Assembly: GCA_022826665.1 (NCBI GenBank)
Contig: JAJDUK010000049.1
Span: 1-38,543 of the forward strand
DNA from: Alphaproteobacteria bacterium
Lineage (GTDB): Bacteria > Pseudomonadota > Alphaproteobacteria > UBA828
DNA length: 38,543 nt
Reading direction: 5' to 3'
Of the stretch, positions 29,419 to 38,402 are shown piece after piece. Under the pieces are notes generated by a model, which saw nothing but the letters and a program-made list of their open reading frames with translations, was not told where the DNA came from and did no database searches. The position numbers and the translations under genes are program-made. Within the stretch, counting starts at the first letter, position 1. Each line of letters begins with the position of its first letter.

Positions 29419-30711
29419 CTAGGCCGTCAGGAACTCGTTCCAGCGCTGGATGACGTAGGCGTTCTCGGCCATCGTCGAGTTCCAGATGGCGACCCGGCCC
29501 ATGCGGTTCTTCCAGGAGCCGCCGTCGCGCACGGCGCCCGGCTTCTCCATGACGTTGCCGAAGGGATCCTTGATCTCGTTCACGGCAGGCTTGCCTTCGA
29601 ACCAGAAATCCCATTCGTCGGCCGGCAGGTGCTGCTTGGTCTGCTCGGGTGTGGGCATGTAGTAGCCCTGGCGCGCGAAGAAGGCGCCGGCGGGTCCCGA
29701 GTAGTACCAATCGAAGAAGTCGTAGACTGCGCCCAGCTTCTTGCCTTCGACGAACTTCGACAACAGGAAGCCGATACCCCAGGAGCGGTAGCCCTCGTCC
29801 AGGTCGCTGTAGATGCAGGGCACGCCCTGGGAGCGGACCGCGGTCACCGCCGGCGACCACATCGACTGAATCACCACCTCGCCCGAGAGCATCAGGTTCA
29901 CCGATTCGCTGAAGGTCCCCCAGAACGCGCGGAAGTGGCCCTTCTGCTTGAGCTCGATCAGGAAATCGATGGTCGTATCGATCTCGTCACGGGTCATGTT
30001 GCCCTTGTTGCCGTAGGTCATCATGCCCTGGGCCTCGATCGCCATGGCGAGGTCCATGAGGCCGATCTGCGGGAAGTTCTGGAGCGCCGCCCGGCCCTCG
30101 AACTCGGGGTTGATGAATTCCGCCCAGGACGTGATCGGCCGGCCAATCAGGTCGGGCCGGATGCCGAGGGTGTCGGCATTGTGGTTGGTCGGAATCATGG
30201 TCAGCCACTGGGTCTCCGGCTCGACGAAATCGCGGCTGTCGATGGCGGAGGTGTACTGCACCTGGGTCGGGTGCTGCCCCTGCCCATACCAGGCATCGGG
30301 CCAGATCTTGCCCTCCTTCTTGTAGAGGCCGATCGCCTGATCCCAATAGGCGAGCTTGGTGGTGTCGACCGCCTGGAAGTTCCCGGTCGGCCAGATGGCG
30401 TTGATCTGCTGATAGGCCGGCTCGACCGTGTCGAAGGAGCGCGGCTGGGTGGCCGCGCGCTGGCCCAGGGTGGCGAAATCGACCACCGTCTGCAGGATCT
30501 GGAAGCCGAGCGCCTCTTCGGCCATCAGCTCCAGTTCCTTGATGTGGGACACCGCAGAGCCCAGCATGTGGATCTCGATGTCCTCAATGTCCTGCGCCCA
30601 GATGGTGGGGAAACCACCAAGCGCCGTTGCAGCAACGGCCGCGGCGCCGCCTTTCAAGGCCGAACGCCGGGTAATGGATGGAAGAAGCTTCGTCGAACGT
30701 GATTTGTTCAT
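29419..30711 (-). CDS. periplasmic solute-binding protein (PotD-like, Tat-exported)
   Basis: Predicted 430 residues. A Tat signal (TRRSALKGG at residues 14-22, then AAAVAATALGGFPTIWAQ) exports it folded. The mature part matches extracellular solute-binding proteins of the polyamine type: INPEFEGRAALQNFPQIG, IDFLIELKQKGHFRAFWGTFSESVNLMLSGEVVIQSMW and FDWYYSGPAGAFFARQGYY. It sits upstream of two cognate permeases. The ligand is not known; the neighbouring Hyu, carbamoyl-amidase and amidase genes hint at a cyclic amide or amino-acid derivative. Confidence 0.88.
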   Translation of the reverse strand: MNKSRSTKLLPSITRRSALKGGAAAVAATALGGFPTIWAQDIEDIEIHMLGSAVSHIKELELMAEEALGFQILQTVVDFATLGQRAATQPRSFDTVEPAYQQINAIWPTGNFQAVDTTKLAYWDQAIGLYKKEGKIWPDAWYGQGQHPTQVQYTSAIDSRDFVEPETQWLTMIPTNHNADTLGIRPDLIGRPITSWAEFINPEFEGRAALQNFPQIGLMDLAMAIEAQGMMTYGNKGNMTRDEIDTTIDFLIELKQKGHFRAFWGTFSESVNLMLSGEVVIQSMWSPAVTAVRSQGVPCIYSDLDEGYRSWGIGFLLSKFVEGKKLGAVYDFFDWYYSGPAGAFFARQGYYMPTPEQTKQHLPADEWDFWFEGKPAVNEIKDPFGNVMEKPGAVRDGGSWKNRMGRVAIWNSTMAENAYVIQRWNEFLTA

Positions 30712-30879
30712 CGCGTCGTCTCCCGCCAGCTAGTGCTGCGGCGCTGACGCCTGCGGGTCGCTACGGCCCGCGGCCGCGCTCTCGCCTCCCTCGCGGCCGG
30801 CTTCGCTTGTTTTCCGGCGGCATCTTTGCACCGCCACGCGCGATCCCGACCGCGACTGACGAAAGTATTCCCCAGCGGC

Positions 30880-30899
30880 GCGCGCCAAGCAAGGCGCGC
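30880..30899 (-). terminator. GC hairpin after the minus-strand hyuB
   Basis: GCGCGCC/GGCGCGC stem with a 6-base loop, about 33 bases past the hyuB stop. There is no clear U tract, so termination may be partial and the transporter genes may still share the transcript. Confidence 0.4.
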
Positions 30900-30931
30900 A
30901 CGCGGTCCGAAGGCGCCGGCCGCAACCGCGC

Positions 30932-32692
30932 TCAAGCCTTCGCGCGGCGAAGCGCGGTGCGGAGCGCCACGGTCGCTGCCTCGTCGACGGCCAGCGAGTC
31001 GTCCAGGACCACGCCATAGCTCTCGCGCGCCTCCGCGGCCGTGTAGAAGCCGTCGGCTACGTCGTCGCACACCAGCGCGGCCGAGCGATCGAGCGGGTCG
31101 CCGTAGCCGCCGCCGCCCGGCGTGTAGACGGCGATGCAGTCGCCGGCCTCGGTCGGCGTCGCCGGCACCTTGGCCGGCCAGCTCTCCACCTCGTCCGGCG
31201 CCGCGGCGTTCCATTTCTCGAGCCTGCCGACGGTGCCGGGCGCACCGCCCCGGAAGCCCCAGGGCACATCCTCGTGCCGGTCCGCCTCGTGGACGACGTA
31301 GCCCGGCGTGAGGAAGCGCTGCACCTTGACGATGCCGAGCCCGCCGCGATGGCGCCCGGCGCCCGGCGCCACATCGTCTCGAAGCTCGTAGCGGTCGCAG
31401 ATCAGAGGCAGGTGCATGCCGAGATCTTCGATCGGGTTGTTGCGGGTGTTGCGCATCAGCTCGTCGATCGAATCCGGACCGTCGGACGCCGGACGCCCGC
31501 CATAGGCGGACTCATTGATCTCGACCAGTATCCAATAGTCGCCGCTGGGCCGCACGCCGGAATAGGCGAAGGCCGAGAGGGTCGCGCCGCAGCCGGCCGT
31601 CACCTTGTCCGGGATCGCCGGCGCGAGCGCCTTGCTGATGAGGTCGACCAGGCGCTGACACTGGGCGAAGCGCGATTGGCAGGCGGCCGGAAACTTCGGG
31701 TTGAAGATCGAGCCTTCGGGCGAGACCACCTCGATCGGGCGGAACGAGCCCTGGTTCTGGGGAATGTATTCGGTGGTGGTGCTCGTATCGAGCAGGAGCG
31801 CGCGGAACGCGAAATAGCACGTCACCTTGGTCGAACCCTCGAAGGGGACGTTGTAGGCGGTCGCCACCTGGGCCGCGGAGCCGGTCGTATCGACCACCGC
31901 CGAATCGTCCCTGATCCGCACGGTGACTTTGACCGGCAGGCGGACCTCCCGGTTGACGCCGTCGTCGTCCAGAAAGCCTTCGGCGACATAGTCCCCGTCG
32001 GGAATCTCCCGAATGCGCCGGCGCAGCATCCGCTCCGAATAGTCCATCAATTCGGCCGTGGCGGCTTCAAGCGTCGCCTTTCCGTAGGTTTCGTAGAGCT
32101 CCTGGAAGCGGCGGACTCCCAGCTGGGCGGAGGCGACCTGCGCCTCGATATCGCCCAGCACGTCACGCGGCACGCGCGTGTTGGTCTCGATGTGCTGCCA
32201 GAGCGCGCGGTTCAGCCTGTCCTCCTCGTAGAGCTTCACGCCCGAGAAGAGCATGCCCTCGGCGAACACGTCCGGGATGTCGATGACGATGCCCGGAGTC
32301 GCGGCGCCGAGGTCGACATGATGCGCCGTGTTGGCCGAGAATCCGACCAGCTCGTCCTCGTAGAACACCGGTGCGATGCAGCAGATGTCCGGCACATGGC
32401 TCGCGCCGCGATAGGGATGGTTGTGCAGCACGACATCGCCAGGCTGCCACGTGCCGTGCATGGTGCGCTCGGCGCCCCGCAGATAGCCGGGGATCGAGCC
32501 GATATGCATCGGTGTCGAATCCGATTCGCAGAGCGTGTTGAAGTTGCGGTCGAAGAGCCCGGCGCCGAGATCCTCCGATTCCCGGATGATCGTGGAGTAG
32601 GACATGCGGTAGAGCATGTGCCCCATCTCCTTGGCGATCGTATGCAGGGCGCCGCCGATCACCTGCACGGTGATGGGGTCGACGTTCGCCAT
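30932..32692 (-). CDS. hydantoinase B/oxoprolinase-family subunit
   Basis: Predicted 586 residues from the ATG at 32692 (MANVDPITVQVIGGAL) with GGGAGA upstream. HyuB-family text: MLYRMSYSTIIRESEDLGAGLFD, GDVVLHNHPYRGASHVPDICCIAPVFYEDELVGFSA in order, and TPGGGGYGDPLDRS near the C terminus. HyuB works with HyuA in ATP-dependent opening of hydantoin, N-methylhydantoin or 5-oxoproline. No hyuA lies beside it on this strand, so it may share the HyuA encoded on the + arm or be an alternative subunit for another substrate. It is divergent from the isochorismatase gene. Confidence 0.88.
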   Translation of the reverse strand: MANVDPITVQVIGGALHTIAKEMGHMLYRMSYSTIIRESEDLGAGLFDRNFNTLCESDSTPMHIGSIPGYLRGAERTMHGTWQPGDVVLHNHPYRGASHVPDICCIAPVFYEDELVGFSANTAHHVDLGAATPGIVIDIPDVFAEGMLFSGVKLYEEDRLNRALWQHIETNTRVPRDVLGDIEAQVASAQLGVRRFQELYETYGKATLEAATAELMDYSERMLRRRIREIPDGDYVAEGFLDDDGVNREVRLPVKVTVRIRDDSAVVDTTGSAAQVATAYNVPFEGSTKVTCYFAFRALLLDTSTTTEYIPQNQGSFRPIEVVSPEGSIFNPKFPAACQSRFAQCQRLVDLISKALAPAIPDKVTAGCGATLSAFAYSGVRPSGDYWILVEINESAYGGRPASDGPDSIDELMRNTRNNPIEDLGMHLPLICDRYELRDDVAPGAGRHRGGLGIVKVQRFLTPGYVVHEADRHEDVPWGFRGGAPGTVGRLEKWNAAAPDEVESWPAKVPATPTEAGDCIAVYTPGGGGYGDPLDRSAALVCDDVADGFYTAAEARESYGVVLDDSLAVDEAATVALRTALRRAKA

Positions 32693-32811
32693 GGCGCGTG
32701 TCTCCCGTTCGACCTCGCCGGCTAGGCTAGAGAGCGGCCGGCGCCGAATCAAACCCGTCGCTCCTAGCCCTGCCGTGGCATACCATGGTCAGACAACGGG
32801 GAGAGGCAACG
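32693..32811. promoter_or_regulatory. divergent promoter region of the two catabolic arms
   Basis: 119 bases between the minus-strand hyuB and the + strand amidohydrolase. It has the ribosome sites of both genes, a direct repeat GGCTAGGCTAG, a CTAGCC in inverted order and a CCATGG core in TACCATGGTCA. No regulator gene is adjacent. Exact promoters could not be fixed. Confidence 0.45.
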
Positions 32812-33498
32812 ATGCCGCTGGATGACGACGTTCGCAAAGCGCTCGACACCATCTTCTCCGGCGACGCCGGGCTCTACCAGAAGCGCGGCTGGAACCAGCG
32901 CTCGGGCTTCGGCACGAGGCCCGCGCTCCTGAACATCGACCTCGCCAACGCCTGGACCCGGCCGGGCTATCGCTTCTCCTGCGATGATATGGACCAGCAG
33001 ATCATCCCCGGCGTGCAGCGCTTGCTCGAAGCCGCGCGGGCCAAGCAGGTGCCGATCATCTACACCACCACCGCCTTCTGCAGCCGCTTCGACATGGGTG
33101 CCTTCCCGCTCAAGACGCCATTCGAGGACCTCATGCTGGGCACGCCTGCGTGCGAGATCGACGACCGCATCCCGCCGGAGACGGGCGTCGACACGGTGAT
33201 CGTGAAGAAGAGGCCGAGCGCCTTCGCCGGCACCCATCTCGGCGGCATCCTGCGTGCCGGCAGCATCGACACTCTGATCTGCACCGGCGTCACCATGGCC
33301 GGCTGCGTCAGGCATACGGTGGAAGACGCGCTGGGCGAGGGGTTTCGCACCGTCGTGGTGCGCGAGTGCGTCGGCGACCGCGTGCCCGCGGCGGTCGAGT
33401 GGAACCTGTTCGACATCGACATGAAGTATTGCGACGTCGAACCGCTTGAACGCGTCCTCGCGTACCTGGACGATCTGGAACCCTTCGCTAACCGGTAG
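32812..33498 (+). CDS. isochorismatase-family hydrolase, N-carbamoylsarcosine-amidase-like
   Basis: Predicted 228 residues from the ATG at 32812, with GAGAGG upstream. The Cys-Asp-Lys triad is readable: D43 in NIDLANAW, K132 or K133 in VKKRPSAFAGT and C165 in GVTMAGCVRHT. The SAF-GT and GxTxxGCVR text is typical of N-carbamoylsarcosine amidohydrolase, which releases ammonia and CO2 from the carbamoyl group. In creatinine breakdown this enzyme follows the HyuA/HyuB-type N-methylhydantoinase, and here the HyuA and HyuB genes follow directly. Substrate is inferred. Confidence 0.85.
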   Translation: MPLDDDVRKALDTIFSGDAGLYQKRGWNQRSGFGTRPALLNIDLANAWTRPGYRFSCDDMDQQIIPGVQRLLEAARAKQVPIIYTTTAFCSRFDMGAFPLKTPFEDLMLGTPACEIDDRIPPETGVDTVIVKKRPSAFAGTHLGGILRAGSIDTLICTGVTMAGCVRHTVEDALGEGFRTVVVRECVGDRVPAAVEWNLFDIDMKYCDVEPLERVLAYLDDLEPFANR

Positions 33499-33564
33499 CG
33501 GCGCGGCGAGCGAGTTCGGCGGGCCGAGTAGGAACCGAGCGTTACCGACCGAGGTTATGCGTCG

Positions 33565-35625
33565 ATGGCGTATCGCTTGGGAGTCGACGTGGGAGGCACC
33601 TTCACGGACGTGCTCCTGATTGACGAAGAGGACAGCAGCTTTCACGTCGCCAAGGTTCCGTCCACCCCCGCAGACTCATCGATCGGCGTGCTCAACGGCA
33701 TCGCGCGCGTTTGCGAGCTGGCCGACATCCGGCCCGGCGCGATTCAGAACGTGATGCACGGGACCACGGTCGCGACCAACGCGATCCTCACCGGCAAGGG
33801 CGCGCGCGTCGGCCTGGTCACGACGAAGGGCTATCGGCACGTTCTGCAAATCGCCCGCTCCTTCGTTCCGGGCGGCCTCGGCGCCTGGGTCATCTTCAAC
33901 AAGACGCCGCCTCTCGCGCCCCTGGCGCTGACCGTGGAAGCGCACGAGCGGATCGACGCCAGAGGCGAGATTGTCGAGACACTGGACGAGGATGAGCTGC
34001 GCGAATCGCTGCGATCGCTCGAGCAAAAGGGCATCGACGCGCTCACGATTTCGCTGATCAATTCCTACACCAACGACTCGCATGAGAAGATCGCCGGCCG
34101 CATCGCGGCGGAGGAGCTGCCCGATATTCCGATCTCGCTCTCGTCCCAGGTCATCCCCGAGATGCAGGAGTACGAGCGCACGATCACGACGGTCTGCAAT
34201 TCCTATGTCCGCCCAATCGTCTCCCGGTACGTGCGCAACCTGAGCCGGGAGCTCGGCACGATATCGGGCGACGTGAATCTGCACATTTTGCGCTCGGACG
34301 GTGGCCTGACCTCCCCCGTGGGCGCCGAGACGGTTCCGGTCAACCTGCTGATGAGCGGCCCCGCCGGTGGCGTCACCGGTGCGCTCTGGATCGTTCGGCA
34401 AGCGGGCTTCGATAACTTTCTCACCTTCGACATGGGCGGCACCTCGACGGATGTCTGCCTGGTCAGGGACGGAGTCGCGCAAATCCGGCGCGAGACGACG
34501 GTCGGCGATCTCACGGTGCGGGCATCGTCGGTCGACGTGCGCTCCGTCGGCGCGGGCGGCGGCTCCATCGCCCACGTGCCCGAGCTGACGAAGGCGCTTC
34601 GCGTGGGGCCCGAGAGCGCCGGTGCCGATCCCGGCCCGGCGGGCTACGGCAAGGGCGGCTCGGAGCCGACCGTGACCGACGCGAACGTCGTGCTCGGCCA
34701 CTTGCCCGAAGCCTCGTTGCTCGGCGGCGACCTCGCGATCGACAGGGCGAAGTCGGCGGACGCAGTCGGCAAGATTGCGCGCGCGCTCGATTTCTCGACG
34801 GAGCGGGCCGCCGCCGGCATCTACAACATCGTCAACGAGACCATGATCGGGGCGCTGCGCCTCGTTTCGGTGCAGCAGGGCTTCGATCCCCGCGATTTTG
34901 CGCTGGTGGCGTTCGGCGGGGCCGGCGCGATGCACGCCAACGCGCTGGCGCGCATCCTCGGCTGCTGGCCGGTGATCGTGCCGCCGAGCCCCGGCGTGCT
35001 CTGCGCCTACGGAGACGCGACGACGCGAACCAGGGACGAAGCGTCGCGCAGCCTCATGCGGCGGTTCTCCGAGACCAGCCAGGCGGACGTGCTGGCGATC
35101 CTGGAGGAGCTTGCGGAACAGGCCGCGAAGTCCCTCGATGCCGAAGGGATTCCCCGCGCCGATCAATCCGCACACTTCGAGATCGACGTGCGCTACGCCG
35201 GGCAGGTGCTTCACCTGACGGTGACCGTCGACATGGAGGAGCTTCGGCGCAGCGGGCTCGGCTGTATCGAAGCCGCGTTCGACGAGCTGCACGAGCGGCT
35301 CTACACGTTTGCGCTCGACATGGATCGGGAGATCATCAACCTGCGCGCCATCGTGCAGGGCAAGGAGACACCGCTCAGTGCGCCGCGCCTGGCGGCCGGG
35401 ACGCGCGATGCCTCCGCCGCGCAGGCCGGAAGCCAGACCGTCTACGTGGAGGGCGCCCATCGCGACGTGCCGGTCTATGACCGTGCCAGGCTCCTCGCCG
35501 GCAATGTCATCGAGGGGCCAGCCATCGTGATGCAGCTCGACTCCACCACCGTGCTGCTGCCCGACCACGACGGTGAAATCGACGCGATCGGAAACATCCT
35601 GATCCGCCCGCGGGGGGCGGGGTGA
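33565..35625 (+). CDS. hydantoinase A/oxoprolinase-family subunit
   Basis: Predicted 686 residues. It belongs to the ASKHA-type ATPase fold: phosphate loop GVDVGGTFTDVLL at residues 6-18, then MHGTTVATNAIL and the second phosphate motif FDMGGTSTDVCLV, and FGGAGAMHA near residue 450. With HyuB it opens a cyclic imide or amide using ATP. The C-terminal domain ends IGNILIRPRG. It begins 66 bases after the amidohydrolase and is 13 bases from hyuB, so they form one operon. Confidence 0.92.
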   Translation: MAYRLGVDVGGTFTDVLLIDEEDSSFHVAKVPSTPADSSIGVLNGIARVCELADIRPGAIQNVMHGTTVATNAILTGKGARVGLVTTKGYRHVLQIARSFVPGGLGAWVIFNKTPPLAPLALTVEAHERIDARGEIVETLDEDELRESLRSLEQKGIDALTISLINSYTNDSHEKIAGRIAAEELPDIPISLSSQVIPEMQEYERTITTVCNSYVRPIVSRYVRNLSRELGTISGDVNLHILRSDGGLTSPVGAETVPVNLLMSGPAGGVTGALWIVRQAGFDNFLTFDMGGTSTDVCLVRDGVAQIRRETTVGDLTVRASSVDVRSVGAGGGSIAHVPELTKALRVGPESAGADPGPAGYGKGGSEPTVTDANVVLGHLPEASLLGGDLAIDRAKSADAVGKIARALDFSTERAAAGIYNIVNETMIGALRLVSVQQGFDPRDFALVAFGGAGAMHANALARILGCWPVIVPPSPGVLCAYGDATTRTRDEASRSLMRRFSETSQADVLAILEELAEQAAKSLDAEGIPRADQSAHFEIDVRYAGQVLHLTVTVDMEELRRSGLGCIEAAFDELHERLYTFALDMDREIINLRAIVQGKETPLSAPRLAAGTRDASAAQAGSQTVYVEGAHRDVPVYDRARLLAGNVIEGPAIVMQLDSTTVLLPDHDGEIDAIGNILIRPRGAG

Positions 35626-35638
35626 GCGAGGAACGACC

Positions 35639-37570
35639 ATGCCGGCGACCGTGATCGAGAGCAATCACACCCCGTTCAGCCGGGTCGAGGTCGACCCGGT
35701 CGACCTCGACATCATCGAGAACGCGCTGCGCAACGCGCGCCACGAAATGGATGCCGTTCTCTTCCGCACCGCCATGTCGCCCGGCATCCGCGAGCAGCAC
35801 GACGAGTTCCCCCTGATCGCGAATCGTGATGGCAAGATGGTGGTCGGTCAGTTCGGTGCCTTCATCAACGTGTTTCTCAACTCCTACGAAGGCGAGATTC
35901 ACGAGGGCGATGTCTTTCTCACCAACGATCCCTATTCCTGCGACGGCGCCATCAGCCATACGCCCGATTGGCTGGTGCTGCTGCCGATCTTCAAGAACGG
36001 CCGGGTGATCGGCTGGGCCGCAATGTTCGGCCACATGACCGATACGGGAGGCCGCGTCCCCGGCAGCATGCCAACGGACGCTCAGCAGATTTTCGAAGAG
36101 GGCATCATTATTCCACCGACCAAGATTTATCGGCGGAGCGAGCGGCAGGAGGAGATTCTGCAGCTCATCCTGCACAACTGCCGAATGCCGCACTGGAACC
36201 GGAGCGATCTGGACGCATTGATTGCAGGCTGCCGTCTCGCAGCAATACGCGTCATCGAGCTGTCCGACCGCTTCGGCGACGACACCTATTTTTCCGCATT
36301 GGAGGAGTTGCTGGAGCGCACGCGCCGCGCAATGCGTCACATCATCCTCACGGGAATCTCCGAGGAAAAGCAGTACTTCGAAGACTATTTGGACGACGAC
36401 GGCGTCGGCATGGGCCCCTACAAGATTGCCTGCACCCTGTGGCGCGAAGGCGACAAGATGATCCTCGATTTCGAGGGAACCGATCCGCAGTCGCAAAGCT
36501 CGATCAATTTCTATTGCAACGAAGAAATGACCAAGATGCATTGCGGCGTTTTCCTCATCATGCTTGCGGACCCTCAGATCCTCTTCAACGACGGATTTTA
36601 CGATCTGATGGACGTGCGCATCCCTGAGGGGACGCTGTACAAGCCCATCAAGCCTGCCGCGCTCTCATGCCGCACCCATGGCTTGGCACGCTGCATGGAC
36701 GTGCTCGCCGGGCTATTCGGGCAGAGCAACCCCGATTACATGTGCGCGGCGGGATTCTCCGCCAGTCCGCACTTCCTCTATTCGGGATACGATTCGCGCG
36801 GCGAGTGGTTCCAGCTCTTTCACATCGCGTTCGGCGGCATCGCCGCCGCGCCCTCGGGCGATGGCGCCGACGGCCACGGCATGTGGCCCGACTTCACCAA
36901 TGTCCCCTGCGAATATCTCGAAGCGATCTGCCCGCTGCGCATGGACGCGCACGAGGTGATCCCGGATTCCGGGGGAGCCGGGCTGCATCGCGGCGGCAAC
37001 GGCGTGCACACCGCCTATCGCATCCTCAATGCCGGCGACGTCTCCATTCACGACGACCGCTGGCTCTCCTATCCGTGGGGCGTGCGGGGCGGGCTGCCCG
37101 GCGCGCGTAGCCGCAAGTACGTCGAGCGCACGGACGGGACGATCGAGGTTCTTCCCTCGAAGTGCGACCGTGTTCGGGTCGAGCCGGGGGATGTCGTTCA
37201 CTACTGCACGTGGGGCGGAGGTGGCTGGGGCGATCCGCTGGAGCGACCGGTCAAGCAGGTGGCGTTCGACGTCGAGGCCGGGCTCGTCACGGCCGCAGGC
37301 GCGCGACGTTACGGCGTGGTCGTGGGCGAGGAGTCTGCCGTCAACGAGGAGGCCACGCGGGCGCTACGCGAGAGCATGCGGCTGGAGCGGGGCAACCCCG
37401 ACCTCTTCGACATGGGCGGCGACATCGACGAGATCGTGGCCCGCTGCGAGGAGGAGACGGGCCTGCCTGCGCCGCGCCCGCCCGAGTTCGCCCCGTGGGC
37501 GTTAACCCGCCTTTCTCAACACAGTCGTACCCAGGCGTTCGATCCGCCAGGAGCGGGGCGAAAAGCGTAA
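35639..37570 (+). CDS. hydantoinase B/oxoprolinase-family subunit
   Basis: Predicted 643 residues, longer than typical HyuB (about 520-600). Family text: DPVDLDIIENALRNARHEMDAVLFRTAMSPGIREQHDEF in order, GDVFLTNDPYSCDGAISHTPDW, and TWGGGGWGDPLERPV near residue 530. It lacks close similarity to the minus-strand HyuB beyond family motifs. The last about 35 residues (FAPWALTRLSQHSRTQAFDPPGAGRKA) look like non-family sequence, perhaps added after loss of an earlier stop. Two hairpins follow. Confidence 0.9.
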   Translation: MPATVIESNHTPFSRVEVDPVDLDIIENALRNARHEMDAVLFRTAMSPGIREQHDEFPLIANRDGKMVVGQFGAFINVFLNSYEGEIHEGDVFLTNDPYSCDGAISHTPDWLVLLPIFKNGRVIGWAAMFGHMTDTGGRVPGSMPTDAQQIFEEGIIIPPTKIYRRSERQEEILQLILHNCRMPHWNRSDLDALIAGCRLAAIRVIELSDRFGDDTYFSALEELLERTRRAMRHIILTGISEEKQYFEDYLDDDGVGMGPYKIACTLWREGDKMILDFEGTDPQSQSSINFYCNEEMTKMHCGVFLIMLADPQILFNDGFYDLMDVRIPEGTLYKPIKPAALSCRTHGLARCMDVLAGLFGQSNPDYMCAAGFSASPHFLYSGYDSRGEWFQLFHIAFGGIAAAPSGDGADGHGMWPDFTNVPCEYLEAICPLRMDAHEVIPDSGGAGLHRGGNGVHTAYRILNAGDVSIHDDRWLSYPWGVRGGLPGARSRKYVERTDGTIEVLPSKCDRVRVEPGDVVHYCTWGGGGWGDPLERPVKQVAFDVEAGLVTAAGARRYGVVVGEESAVNEEATRALRESMRLERGNPDLFDMGGDIDEIVARCEEETGLPAPRPPEFAPWALTRLSQHSRTQAFDPPGAGRKA

Positions 37571-37587
37571 CGGTGTCTACGGTTGAG

Positions 37588-37630
37588 GCCTGCGTCGCGC
37601 CGAAGGCGCGCGTACCCGCGCGACGCAGGC
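37588..37630. terminator. 13-bp perfect inverted repeat after hyuB
   Basis: GCCTGCGTCGCGC (37588-37600) pairs with GCGCGACGCAGGC (37618-37630) across a 17-base loop, 17 bases past the hyuB stop. It is not followed by a T tract. It may stabilise or terminate the hyu transcript. Confidence 0.5.
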
Positions 37631-37654
37631 GGGCGCCTGGGCGCGACCCGAAGG

Positions 37655-37751
37655 GCGGCGCTCTTCGGCCTACAGAGTGCATCAATTTGCTTGCCCGATG
37701 CACCACATTGCGCTTCGGGACTTTCTTGCTCTGTAGGCCGGACAGCGCCGC
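37655..37751. repeat. long imperfect inverted repeat, MITE/REP-like
   Basis: Arms 37655-37677 and 37729-37751 pair over 20 of 23 positions (GCGGCGCT + CGGCCTACAGAG and its complement, with one 3-base mismatch block). Inside is a second stem, GTGCATC/GATGCAC (37677-37683, 37697-37703), and CCCGAAG/CTTCGGG (37647-37653, 37713-37719) crosses it. Such nested palindromes suggest a small mobile or REP-type extragenic element, or a structured RNA. No second copy was noticed in the window. Confidence 0.55.
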
Positions 37752-37774
37752 GCAGACCATGACCGTGGTGAGAA

Positions 37775-38398
37775 ATGCGGGTTAAACGAGGCCCCTGGAG
37801 CCGCCTGCGCCGCGAGGCCGGATGGCACCGGCTCGGGGCGTATTCGCAATCGCCGCGCCCGCCCCGAGGAGCGGCACCCGGTGCGTGGGTTCGCAGACTG
37901 CGCCACGCCGCCGTGTGGCTCGCGCTCGCCGCGGTGCTGGCCATCGGCTACAGCTACCGCTTCGAGCTCACCGACGTCGTCGACCGGCTGCGCGGCGAGA
38001 TCGTCCCCTACGCGGCGGTCACGACCGAGGACGGCGCCGTGCGTGTGCGCGCCCACAGGGACGGCCACTTCTACGTCGATTCCCGCGTGGGCGACCGGAC
38101 GGTCAGGTTTCTCGTGGACACCGGCGCCACCTCCGTGGCGTTGAGTCCCGCCGACGCCAGGCGCATCGGCTTCGACCCCGCGCGGCTGAACTTCTCGCGG
38201 CGCCTCCAGACCGCCGGCGGCACGGTGCGCGGCGCGCCGGTGGTGATCCGCTCGCTCGAGATCGGCAGCATCCGTTTGCGCAACGTGCGCGCCGTCGTCA
38301 ACGAGCAGGCGATGCCGCACTCCCTGCTGGGCATCAGCGCCCTCGACCGGCTCGGCGGCTACGAGGTCCGCGACGGAACACTGACGCTGAGGCCCTGA
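37775..38398 (+). CDS. membrane-anchored retropepsin-like aspartic protease
   Basis: Predicted 207 residues. A basic N-terminal tail is followed by a transmembrane segment at about residues 45-60 (AVWLALAAVLAIGYSY). The clan AA protease domain has the motif FLVDTGATSVALS with catalytic D115, then LGISALDRLGGYEV near the C terminus. This is the family of short bacterial retropepsin-like proteins (TIGR02281 type) of alphaproteobacteria, which act as dimers in the periplasm. The next gene is convergent, five bases after the stop. Confidence 0.85.
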   Translation: MRVKRGPWSRLRREAGWHRLGAYSQSPRPPRGAAPGAWVRRLRHAAVWLALAAVLAIGYSYRFELTDVVDRLRGEIVPYAAVTTEDGAVRVRAHRDGHFYVDSRVGDRTVRFLVDTGATSVALSPADARRIGFDPARLNFSRRLQTAGGTVRGAPVVIRSLEIGSIRLRNVRAVVNEQAMPHSLLGISALDRLGGYEVRDGTLTLRP

Positions 38399-38402
38399 GC
38401 TG

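Noticed and set aside
33676-35664. Minus-strand frame of 662 codons opposite hyuA
   Set aside because: Antisense shadow; hyuA has complete family motifs.
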